NCBI RefSeq assembly: GCF_012932215.1
Contig: NZ_CP048788.1
Location: forward strand, 1,302,001 to 1,366,000
Length of the DNA: 64,000 nucleotides
Source: Roseobacter ponti
Lineage (GTDB): Bacteria > Pseudomonadota > Alphaproteobacteria > Rhodobacterales > Rhodobacteraceae
Reading direction: 5' to 3'
Shown here one piece after another: positions 17,631 to 24,928 of this stretch (positions are counted from its first letter, which is position 1; each line of letters starts with the position of its first letter). The notes under the pieces were generated by a model that searched no databases, had not been told where the DNA came from, and saw only the letters and a list, made by a program, of their open reading frames with translations. The position numbers were made by a program, and so were the translations under genes.

Positions 17631-17888
17631 ATGTCTAAACGACAAGAGATCGAAACAAGGTTACGTGAAGCCTTTGAGCCGACGCGGCTGGAGGTTGTCG
17701 ATGACACAGAAAGCCATCGAGGCCACGCCGGATTCACCGAAGGCGTCGAGAGCCATTTTAATGTGGCCATCCGGGCGCCGGTCTTTCAGGACATGAACCG
17801 GCTGGCACGGCACAGGGCCGTTCACACGGCGCTCGGGCCTGAACTGATCGGAAAAATCCACGCACTCGCACTTGATGTAGGCGTTTAG
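17631..17888 (+). CDS. bolA: BolA family protein
   Basis: An 85-aa stand-alone BolA domain with the class II KH-like fold. Visible are EAFEPTRLEVVDDTESHRGH, SHFNVAI, the helix MNRLARHRAVHTAL and the terminal IHALALDVG. Family members bind [2Fe-2S] clusters with monothiol glutaredoxins and influence envelope or iron homeostasis; the exact role here is inferred. GGAG precedes the ATG. It is divergent from the DnaJ-like gene across a 77-bp shared promoter gap and ends 9 bp from the convergent DUF4177 gene. Confidence 0.92.
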   Translation: MSKRQEIETRLREAFEPTRLEVVDDTESHRGHAGFTEGVESHFNVAIRAPVFQDMNRLARHRAVHTALGPELIGKIHALALDVGV

Positions 17889-17897
17889 CGTTGCGTC

Positions 17898-18404
17898 TCA
17901 GTTTCCTGATTTAAAATGATTTCTGCTGGCCGCAAGACGCATAAGCGCGTTTGAGATGCCGGAGACATCGCTGTGTTCTTCAACGCCATTGTCGCGCAGC
18001 ATCCGGGTTGCACCCTCACTTTGTGAGGCATCATCATCGGGGCCTGCCGGTTGCGAATAGGGCATCGGGCGGGGAGGTTCGGCGCGTTTTTGCGGGGCGT
18101 CCGCCACCGGTGCGGGCGGGTATTTCACATCGAGCCGTTCGGTGGCCTGCAGGATCAGCGGCGAGCGCTCGGGGATCTGCCGGCGAAAGACCAGCATGTT
18201 GCGCCACTGTGTCCCGGCGGATTCCGGCCCGTCGCCGTCTGAGACCGGCAGAGTTTCTGCCCGCTGGTACTCCCAGCCCCGCATGCCCATGTCATTCATG
18301 AGGGTCTGCAGCGCATTTGCAAAGCGTGAATCCGCCGTGCTGAAACCCCTGGCCTTGAGGCCGCGGTCCGGCGCGGGAATGACCCTGTATTCGTATTGCG
18401 GCAT
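17898..18404 (-). CDS. DUF4177 domain protein
   Basis: A 168-aa protein. The N-terminal MPQYEYRVIPAP and the segment LMNDMGMRGWEYQRAETLP, then NMLVFRR, form a DUF4177-like fold of about 70 residues. A Pro/Ala-rich low-complexity linker follows (about 95-125), then a short C-terminal helix ISNALMRLAASRNHF. No catalytic motif is evident and the function is unknown. AGAGG sits 6 nt before the ATG at 18404. It is downstream of the thioesterase gene on the same strand. Confidence 0.82.
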   Translation of the reverse strand: MPQYEYRVIPAPDRGLKARGFSTADSRFANALQTLMNDMGMRGWEYQRAETLPVSDGDGPESAGTQWRNMLVFRRQIPERSPLILQATERLDVKYPPAPVADAPQKRAEPPRPMPYSQPAGPDDDASQSEGATRMLRDNGVEEHSDVSGISNALMRLAASRNHFKSGN

Positions 18405-18497
18405 GCTCAGCCTCTCAGACACCCGCGTTAACTATATCAACTGGCTGACCCATGGGAAAGACGCCATGCCCACGGTCGGGACCGCCCCGGCTCCCGG

Positions 18498-18998
18498 TTA
18501 CTGCTTTCGTTTGATTCCGATGCTGCGTCCGGCGCGTTCGGGCCAGGGCAGATGCCCATGCGCCTTGTGCAGCGCCCGGACGCGCGCGAGAATATCGGTG
18601 GGCATCGGTGCGACGCGTGGCCCTGACTGATCAATATGCAGGCCCATGGATTCGCCCGTTGCTGCACACCAGCCGTCCGCATGGTGGATTTCCTGATAGA
18701 TGTGAAAGCGTTTCTCGTCGAAATCCAGCAGCTGCAGGGTCACGATGACCGGATCTCCCTGGTGCAGCTCGCGCAGATAGCAGATGTGAAATTCGGCCGT
18801 GTAAGTGGTGAACCCGGTTTTCTGATACTCCGGACCGAACCCGAGCCCGGTGTAGATTTCATCGGCGGCCTCGTCAAAAAGAACGCCATAATAGGCCATA
18901 TTCATATGACCGTTATAATCAAGCCATTCCGGGCGGACGGTCATAACAGAGGAGCGGAACGGGGCGACGTTCAGTGGATCTGAGATTTCTGACTGCAT
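18498..18998 (-). CDS. hotdog-fold acyl-CoA thioesterase (YbgC/FadM-like)
   Basis: A 166-aa hotdog protein resembling 4-hydroxybenzoyl-CoA thioesterase and YbgC-type enzymes. VRPEWLDYNGHMNMAYYGVLFD carries the Asp-x-x-x-His active-site region, followed by YTAEFHICYLRELHQGDPV and VTLQLLDFDEKRFHIYQEIH. Related roseobacter proteins sit in carnitine loci, but nothing of that kind is adjacent here, so the substrate is unknown. The ATG at 18998 has AGGA directly abutting; a GTG at 19007 is an alternative. Confidence 0.82.
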   Translation of the reverse strand: MQSEISDPLNVAPFRSSVMTVRPEWLDYNGHMNMAYYGVLFDEAADEIYTGLGFGPEYQKTGFTTYTAEFHICYLRELHQGDPVIVTLQLLDFDEKRFHIYQEIHHADGWCAATGESMGLHIDQSGPRVAPMPTDILARVRALHKAHGHLPWPERAGRSIGIKRKQ

Positions 18999-19153
18999 TC
19001 CTGACACTTAGGGCAGGTTGTGGTGTATGGCAAAACGTTTCAGGCCGGTGTGGCCGCGGGCAGATGAGATTTTTACGATCTCTTAAAGATGATCTGCCAT
19101 TTTGTGGTCACAATCAGAGGCAAATATCCGGCCTGACTGATTGGGAAAATCTG

Positions 19154-19375
19154 ATGAGAACAGCCGACGACCTTGTCCTGTCATACAACATCTCCGCGAC
19201 CATGCGGCTGAACCCGGTGTTCCGTGAAAGCGACCCGGAGGTCACCCGAGCCAGGCTGCTTATTTGCGTAATTGCCTCCACATTTGTGCTGAGTGCGGTC
19301 ACGGTTATGTATTCAGTGCTCGATCTGCCGGGGCCTGCGTTTTTATGGCAGCTTATCCTGTCGCTGTGCAGCTGA
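19154..19375 (+). CDS. possible small single-pass membrane protein
   Basis: A 73-aa frame. A soluble N-terminal half (MRTADDLVLSYNISATM) is followed by one strong hydrophobic segment (ICVIASTFVLSAVTVMYSVL) and a short tail. Codon use is moderately GC3-rich, as in neighbouring genes. The Shine-Dalgarno is weak (GGGA). I do not recognise the family. If it is not a gene, 18999-19460 contains nothing I can identify. Confidence 0.4.
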   Translation: MRTADDLVLSYNISATMRLNPVFRESDPEVTRARLLICVIASTFVLSAVTVMYSVLDLPGPAFLWQLILSLCS

Positions 19376-19460
19376 ATCAGTGCAGAGCACAGCACGGATC
19401 TCCCACCAAAAAACAGGTGCAGGCTGTGAACCGCTCTCAAGCCGTGCGCCCGCGTAGCCG

Positions 19461-20972
19461 TCAGCCGGCGAGCTTTTGCGCGACCAGCTGGTTGACGACT
19501 TTCGGATTGGCTTTGCCACCCGTGGCTTTCATCACCTGACCCACGAACCACCCCGCAAGCTTGGGGTTTTCGCGGGCTTTGGCCACCTGATCAGGGTTTG
19601 CGGCGATAATCTCATCGACAGCGGCCTCAATGGCGCCGGTGTCGGTGACCTGCTTCATGCCTTCGGTTTCCACGATCTCAACCGGGTCGCGGCCGGTCGT
19701 GTAGCAGATTTCAAAGACATCCTTTGCAATCTTGCCTGAAATGGCATCCGAGGCGATCAGATCGACAATGCCACCGAGCTGCGCGGGCGTGACCGGGCTG
19801 CTGGCGATGTCTTTGTCATCCTTTTTCAGGCGGCCGAACAGTTCGTTGATGACCCAGTTTGCGGCCATCTTGCCATCGCGCCCCTGCGCCACGGCTTCGA
19901 AATACCCTGCACTGTCCAGATCGGCTGTCAGCACCGACGCGTCATAATCTGCGAGGCCGAAATCATTGATAAAGCGGGCTTTCTTTGCATCCGGAAGCTC
20001 GGGCAGGTCTGCGCTGATCTGATCGACCCAGGCCTGTTCAATTACCAGCGGCAGCAGATCGGGGTCTGGGAAATAGCGATAATCATGCGCTTCTTCCTTG
20101 GAGCGCATCGAGCGTGTCTCGTTCTTGTCCGGATCATAGAGGCGGGTCTCCTGGTCTACTTTGCCGCCCGCTTCAACAATGGCGATCTGGCGCCGCGCCT
20201 CGACCTCAATCGCGGCCTGAATAAAGCGCATGGAGTTCATGTTCTTGATCTCGCAGCGCGTGCCCAGATGGCCGAAATCCTGGCTGGCCTGATACTTCTC
20301 GTAATCACCGGGCCGGCAGATGGAGACGTTCACATCCGCACGCAGATTGCCGTTCTGCATATTGCCGTCGCAGGTCCCCAGATACCGCAGGATCTGGCGC
20401 AGTTTTACCACATAGGCCGCCGCTTCTTCGGGGCCGCGGATGTCAGGGCGCGAGACGATCTCCATCAGCGCAACACCGGTGCGGTTCAGGTCGACGAAGG
20501 ACATATTCGGATCCATGTCGTGGATCGACTTTCCGGCGTCCTGTTCAAGGTGAATACGCTCAATCCGTACCAGCCGCGCGGTGCCGTCGCCCATCTCGAC
20601 CAGTACTTCGCCCTCGCCGACGATCGGGTGGTAAAGCTGCGAAATCTGATAGCCCTGGGGCAGGTCCGGATAGAAGTAATTCTTGCGGTCAAAGGCGCTT
20701 TCGAGATTGATCTCCGCCTTCAGGCCCAGCCCGGTGCGCACGGCCTGCTCAACACAGAATTCGTTGATCACAGGCAGCATGCCGGGCATTGCGGCATCCA
20801 CAAACGCCACATTGCTGTTGGGTTCTGCGCCGAATTTTGTCGAGGCGGCGGAAAAGAGTTTGGCTTTCGAGGTGACCTGAGCGTGGACTTCCATGCCGAT
20901 CACCAGTTCCCAGTCGTGCTTTGCGCCGGCGATTACTTTGGGTTTCGGGGTGTCACTGGTCAGATCGAGCAT
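19461..20972 (-). CDS. gatB: Asp-tRNA(Asn)/Glu-tRNA(Gln) amidotransferase subunit B
   Basis: GatB is the kinase and tRNA-binding subunit of GatCAB, which makes Gln-tRNA and Asn-tRNA by transamidation. From the ATG at 20972 it is 503 aa. Motifs are [12 protein letters not shown], the family signature [26 protein letters not shown] and [17 protein letters not shown]. The C-terminal YqeY-like tail ends in [19 protein letters not shown] lies 7 nt upstream of the start. gatA and gatC are not adjacent. It follows two unknown genes on the same strand. Confidence 0.97.
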   Translation of the reverse strand: MLDLTSDTPKPKVIAGAKHDWELVIGMEVHAQVTSKAKLFSAASTKFGAEPNSNVAFVDAAMPGMLPVINEFCVEQAVRTGLGLKAEINLESAFDRKNYFYPDLPQGYQISQLYHPIVGEGEVLVEMGDGTARLVRIERIHLEQDAGKSIHDMDPNMSFVDLNRTGVALMEIVSRPDIRGPEEAAAYVVKLRQILRYLGTCDGNMQNGNLRADVNVSICRPGDYEKYQASQDFGHLGTRCEIKNMNSMRFIQAAIEVEARRQIAIVEAGGKVDQETRLYDPDKNETRSMRSKEEAHDYRYFPDPDLLPLVIEQAWVDQISADLPELPDAKKARFINDFGLADYDASVLTADLDSAGYFEAVAQGRDGKMAANWVINELFGRLKKDDKDIASSPVTPAQLGGIVDLIASDAISGKIAKDVFEICYTTGRDPVEIVETEGMKQVTDTGAIEAAVDEIIAANPDQVAKARENPKLAGWFVGQVMKATGGKANPKVVNQLVAQKLAG

Positions 20973-21077
20973 GCCGCGCCTCATAGAGAAAAATGCACTG
21001 GCAGCGGGTTTAGATCACCCTGTGCAGGGTCGCAAGGGCGGGCGCGTTTTCGGCCGCTAAAATACCGGCCCGGTGTT

Positions 21078-21557
21078 TCAGCGCGCCGCCGGAAGGGCGG
21101 CCCAAGACAGTTTCAGCGTGCCTTCATCCGCGCAATTGAGCCGCGCGCGTGAGATCATCCGCGACTGCACCGTCCAGTTGTCGCGGATCCGCACGATCAG
21201 AACGGCACTGAAGGGTTCACTAAGGTCAAGCTCAACCGTGTTGTCAGGGCCATGCGGTGGCAGCACGCAGATCCGGATCACGCGCTCGGGATCGGGATCC
21301 TCACCGGAGACGGGCAGATCGTATTCAAGTGCGGCATGCACTTTGGCGATTGCGTCATAGACGGGAAGGTGTTCGCCTGTGGCCTCCCACCAGGCGCGCG
21401 CGCTGTGCAGCATATTTACGCTGAGGGCCGTCAGGGCGGCCATCGGATCAGAGGGCGTCGCGATGCAGGGCGTGCGGTCTTCACCGATCGCGGTGCGGTG
21501 CCATTCTATCCAGTCGCCGCTGTCCCAGTGGGCGGCATCTGCGGGGATCTGTCCCAT
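21078..21557 (-). CDS. conserved-looking hypothetical protein
   Basis: A 159-aa soluble protein of unknown function with a strong AAAGGAAC Shine-Dalgarno. It is rich in Trp, His and acidic residues at the N-terminus (HWDSGDWIEWHRT). A beta-rich core contains RVIRICVLPPHG and VELDLSEPFSAVLIVRI. No signal peptide, membrane segment or catalytic motif is seen. It follows the 432-aa unknown gene by 22 bp, so the two probably form one transcript. Its uninterrupted length and GC3 pattern support coding. Confidence 0.75.
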   Translation of the reverse strand: MGQIPADAAHWDSGDWIEWHRTAIGEDRTPCIATPSDPMAALTALSVNMLHSARAWWEATGEHLPVYDAIAKVHAALEYDLPVSGEDPDPERVIRICVLPPHGPDNTVELDLSEPFSAVLIVRIRDNWTVQSRMISRARLNCADEGTLKLSWAALPAAR

Positions 21558-21579
21558 AAACTGTTCCTTTCGTGCGGTG

Positions 21580-22878
21580 TCACAGCGGCGCCGTTACCGG
21601 CCCGTCTGCGGTGAATAGAATGCGCTGTCCGGCGCTGATTTCGGTGTCGAAGACAGACCGGATGGTGCGCAGCGCCACGGTCTCTCCGGCGCTGGCAAAG
21701 CGGCGGGGCGATCCGATGCTGATGTTGTTGTCAAAGCCCTGAGCCGCATGGGCCCAGATCAGCGGGTGCATTTCTGTCATGAAGCCGCGCACGATCCAGT
21801 CACAGCAGCCTGCAATAGCGGTGCGGGTGGCGTCGGCACGGGCATGCCCGCTCATCTGGCGGCCAAGTGATACAGCACACCACGCCGCCAGCAGATTGAC
21901 CGTATGCTGGTCGGGCCGGCGGTCGAGAATATCGTGCAGCCCTTCGATGAAAAACTCCCGGTCAAGCTGCGCGCAGGCGGCATCATCATCGGCAAGTGCA
22001 TCCATCATCACCCAGGCATAGCCACCGGCACCCCAGTTGGGGGTGAGCCGCGCAGCTGTTCTGCGCGCCTCCAGCTCCAGCTTTTCGCGGCTGCCGAACC
22101 AGCGCGGCGACAGGTAGGCACCAAGGCTGCGCATGGGCGCGGGGTTGTCGGGGTGCAGATCAATAAGCGTCTCGTAGTCGCGCACCAGTTCATCTGTCGT
22201 GCCCGCGCCGCGACCATGCAGCGCACAAAAGGCTGCTCTGATCAGCGGTGACCGGGAACTCTGCTCCCGGTACGGGCTGAGGATCTCGGCAGCACGGTCG
22301 AAATGCGCTTCAAATGCCTCTCGGTTGTCTTCCGGTACCTGTGCAGCTGTCACGGTGCCGCGCCAGGTCCAGCCGATGTCCATATGCGCCTGCGCCACTG
22401 TGACCGCGCGACAGGCGCAGGCCGGATGATCGGCGAGCATATGCTCGAGCGCTTCGATCCCGGAGATCAGAGGCGTGCTGCCGGCCGCGTTCTCGTCGGT
22501 GAGCGCATGTTCCACGGCCATCACCACATCCGCGCGTGCGCCAAAACACAAAAGCTCGGCCACAGGCATTCCGGCGGGTGTCGCGTCACGGGCCAGGTCG
22601 GCCCGCGCCATTTCGGCAACCAGATCCTCCCAGCGGTCCTGGCGGGCCAGAAACTGGCCGCGCTGGCGGTGGATGTCGCGCGCGTCTTCTTCGGCCGAGA
22701 TGACCGGGCAGGGGATGTGCAGCACCTCCGCGCTCTGTCTTTGCGCCGGCGCGTCGGATACTGCGTCCCCGGAACGGGCGGCTCCGGGGGTGATCCTGGC
22801 CAGTGGCGGCACAGGATCAGGGGTCCCCCCCTTACGGGAAGGCCGGCGGTTTCCGGTAAGAATTGACAACAGCGACAT
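21580..22878 (-). CDS. hypothetical protein, alpha-helical repeat-like
   Basis: A 432-aa protein I do not recognise. After a Pro-rich N-terminus it is dominated by Ala-rich helices with loosely repeated spacing (RGQFLARQDRWEDLVAEMA, EAFEAHFDRAAEILSPY, LVRDYETLIDLHPDNP). This resembles TPR-like solenoids, though no canonical TPR is certain. The phrase DLHPDNPAPMRSLG is TPR-typical. The C-terminus turns beta-like. No signal peptide is seen. It is the first gene of a two-gene unit and is divergent from the SLT-like gene across 224 bp. Confidence 0.72.
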   Translation of the reverse strand: MSLLSILTGNRRPSRKGGTPDPVPPLARITPGAARSGDAVSDAPAQRQSAEVLHIPCPVISAEEDARDIHRQRGQFLARQDRWEDLVAEMARADLARDATPAGMPVAELLCFGARADVVMAVEHALTDENAAGSTPLISGIEALEHMLADHPACACRAVTVAQAHMDIGWTWRGTVTAAQVPEDNREAFEAHFDRAAEILSPYREQSSRSPLIRAAFCALHGRGAGTTDELVRDYETLIDLHPDNPAPMRSLGAYLSPRWFGSREKLELEARRTAARLTPNWGAGGYAWVMMDALADDDAACAQLDREFFIEGLHDILDRRPDQHTVNLLAAWCAVSLGRQMSGHARADATRTAIAGCCDWIVRGFMTEMHPLIWAHAAQGFDNNISIGSPRRFASAGETVALRTIRSVFDTEISAGQRILFTADGPVTAPL

Positions 22879-23102
22879 TTAACCATTCCGGGAATGACAG
22901 AGGCCCCCAGGATGCGCGGGCAATCGGGCGAAAAGGCGGCGCCCGAAGGGTGACATCGCGTTGATTTCCCGCCGCCTGGTGCCCTTCAGGTGCCTTTTCC
23001 GTGGCATTGTCCGGCCTGCGGCAACGCACCGTTTCCTGCCGGTTTGCCGCGACGCTGGCGCCGCGACTTGCACCGGCCCGGCGCGCGGCGCAGTATCGCG
23101 CG

Positions 23103-23771
23103 ATGATCCGACGTGCTTTCCTCCGATATTCTTCAGCGGCCTGCCTGGCGCTTATGACAGCCGGCGCGGTCCCGGCCGGTGCCACGGGATCCGACGCCCG
23201 CGCACTGCCACAGATGCGGTGGCATCACACCGACAACAGCGCGCTCTGGAATGCAGCTGCCCTTGATGCACTGCGCACCCACGGGCGCGAGCTTGTTGAG
23301 ATGGTGCCTGCCGATATCGGCGAATGGTGTCCGCTTTATCCGATTGCGGACACTGCCGGGCGCGAGGCATTCTGGGTCGGTTTCATGTCGGCACTGGCCA
23401 AGCATGAGAGCACCTGGCGGCCCCGTGCGGTCGGCGGAGAGGGCCGGTGGTACGGACTTTTGCAGATATCTCCGGCCACAGCGCGCGGATATGGCTGTCG
23501 GGCAGGCACGGGCGAAGCACTCAAACGGGGCGGCGAAAACCTGAGTTGCGCTGTGCGGATCATGGCCTCAACGGTGCCGCGCGATGGTGTCATTGATCAT
23601 CGCGATACACGATGGCGGGGGGTGGCCGCTGACTGGGGGCCGCTGCGGGTGCCGCGTAAGCGCAATGAAATGGCTGCATGGACCAGGGCGCAGCCCTTTT
23701 GCCTCGCGCCGCTTATCCCGGCGAAACGGCCCGGACGCACGCCGGTCATTCCTGAGCCTGTCAGCCGATAA
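23103..23771 (+). CDS. secreted lytic transglycosylase-like (SLT) protein
   Basis: A 222-aa exported protein. Its signal peptide MIRRAFLRYSSAACLALMT ends near AGAVPAGA. The globular domain contains SALAKHESTWRPRAVGG, with Glu in the catalytic position of SLT goose-lysozyme-like folds, then WYGLLQISPATARGYGCRAG, matching the family GLMQI motif with Leu for Met. It probably cleaves peptidoglycan glycan strands in the periplasm. Three cysteines after the active site (CRAG, LSCAV, PFCL) may form disulfides. The ATG at 23103 gives a proper signal peptide; the longer frame does not. It overlaps the convergent next gene by 11 bp. Confidence 0.8.
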   Translation: MIRRAFLRYSSAACLALMTAGAVPAGATGSDARALPQMRWHHTDNSALWNAAALDALRTHGRELVEMVPADIGEWCPLYPIADTAGREAFWVGFMSALAKHESTWRPRAVGGEGRWYGLLQISPATARGYGCRAGTGEALKRGGENLSCAVRIMASTVPRDGVIDHRDTRWRGVAADWGPLRVPRKRNEMAAWTRAQPFCLAPLIPAKRPGRTPVIPEPVSR

Positions 23772-24198
23772 GCGAAAAGTGGTGGCGCTCTGACGCGATC
23801 CCGCGGGCGGCAAAAGCCTGCTCCAGCGCCTCATGCGGTGGTGTGCATTCATAGGGCAGACGGATTTTGCGGCCCTCATGCGGGATCAGTGTCGCCCGCA
23901 CCGAGAAATCGAGCCGCGTATCGAGACGGAGTTTCGCAAGTTCGCTCAGCGTCATCTTAGCCTCCCGGCGGCCTGAGAACCAGCGCACGGTACTGTCATC
24001 AAGATCAAGCCCCGCCTCGGGGTTGCTGATCAGTTCCCAGATCGCGGGCAGGCTGAAAAACCCGATAATCGCCACCAGCCACCATGCCGCATCCAGAAGG
24101 ACGATCGCAGCCAGCAGGGCCAGCCACACCAGACCAACAGTCAGCAGGGCCGCACGGCTGCGCCCCCGCCGGCGATACTGAAATGTCTCAGCGGCCAC
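23761..24198 (-). CDS. small inner-membrane protein of unknown function
   Basis: A 145-aa protein with a basic N-terminus (YRRRGRSRAALL), two membrane segments (about residues 17-34 and 38-57), then a soluble domain of about 85 residues (LDLDDSTVRWFSGRR, AKLRLDTRLDFSVRATL). The topology resembles PH-like bacterial membrane domains, but I cannot name a family. It overlaps the SDR gene by 11 bp at its 5' end, implying translational coupling, and the SLT-like gene at its 3' end. Confidence 0.72.
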   Translation of the reverse strand: MAAETFQYRRRGRSRAALLTVGLVWLALLAAIVLLDAAWWLVAIIGFFSLPAIWELISNPEAGLDLDDSTVRWFSGRREAKMTLSELAKLRLDTRLDFSVRATLIPHEGRKIRLPYECTPPHEALEQAFAARGIASERHHFSLIG

Positions 24199-24928
24199 CT
24201 GTCACATCCAGGGTTGATCCCGTTACATAACTTGCATCGTCGGACACAAGCCACATGATCGCCTGAGCGACCTCATCCGCCGAGCCCTTGCGTTTCATCG
24301 GCACCATATGCGCCAGTTTATCCGCGCGGCCGGGCTCGCCGCCTTTGGCGTGCAGTTCGGTTTCAATCAGCCCCGGACGGATCGCCATAACGCGGATATT
24401 ATCTGCGGCAACCTCGTCCGACAAACCTTTGGTAAAGCAGTCTATCGCAGCTTTCGATGCTGCATAATCGACGTACTGGTTTCCCGAGCCAAGACGCGCG
24501 GCCGCCGAGGAGATATTCACGATGACGCCCCCCTTGCCCTGTGCCTGCATCCGAACGACGGCCTCTTTGGCTACCAGCATGGCGCCGATGACATTGATGT
24601 CGAACATCCGTTTGAGGCGTGCGTGGTCCATTTCTGTCAGCTTTGCCGTCTGGTCAACGACGCCTGCGTTGTTAATCAGCGCATCAAGTCGCCCGAAGTC
24701 CTCGTCGATCTGTGCATACATGGCGGCGATATCTGCGGGGTCGGCCACATCGCCCTGGCACAGGATGACATCGGCGCCCCCGGACCTACAGTCGGCGGCA
24801 ACCTTTTCTGCCTCAGATGCGCTGGAGCGATAGCTGAGTGCGAGGTCATACCCGCGCGCGGCTGCGATGCGGGCACAGGAGGCGCCGATGCCGCTGGAGC
24901 CGCCGGTTATCAGAAGGACAGGTTTCAT
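24188..24928 (-). CDS. short-chain dehydrogenase/reductase (FabG-like)
   Basis: A 246-aa classical SDR with a Rossmann fold. The cofactor motif is TGGSSGIG (8-15). NNAG follows beta 4, the catalytic serine lies in NISSAAARLG, and YVDYAASKAA carries the Tyr-x3-Lys pair. The C-terminus YVTGSTLDVTGGR is typical. An Arg in the stretch LSYRSS after beta 2 would favour NADPH. The substrate cannot be told from sequence. It shares one base with pepN and overlaps the membrane-protein gene, forming a tightly coupled pepN-SDR-membrane protein unit. Confidence 0.85.
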   Translation of the reverse strand: MKPVLLITGGSSGIGASCARIAAARGYDLALSYRSSASEAEKVAADCRSGGADVILCQGDVADPADIAAMYAQIDEDFGRLDALINNAGVVDQTAKLTEMDHARLKRMFDINVIGAMLVAKEAVVRMQAQGKGGVIVNISSAAARLGSGNQYVDYAASKAAIDCFTKGLSDEVAADNIRVMAIRPGLIETELHAKGGEPGRADKLAHMVPMKRKGSADEVAQAIMWLVSDDASYVTGSTLDVTGGR

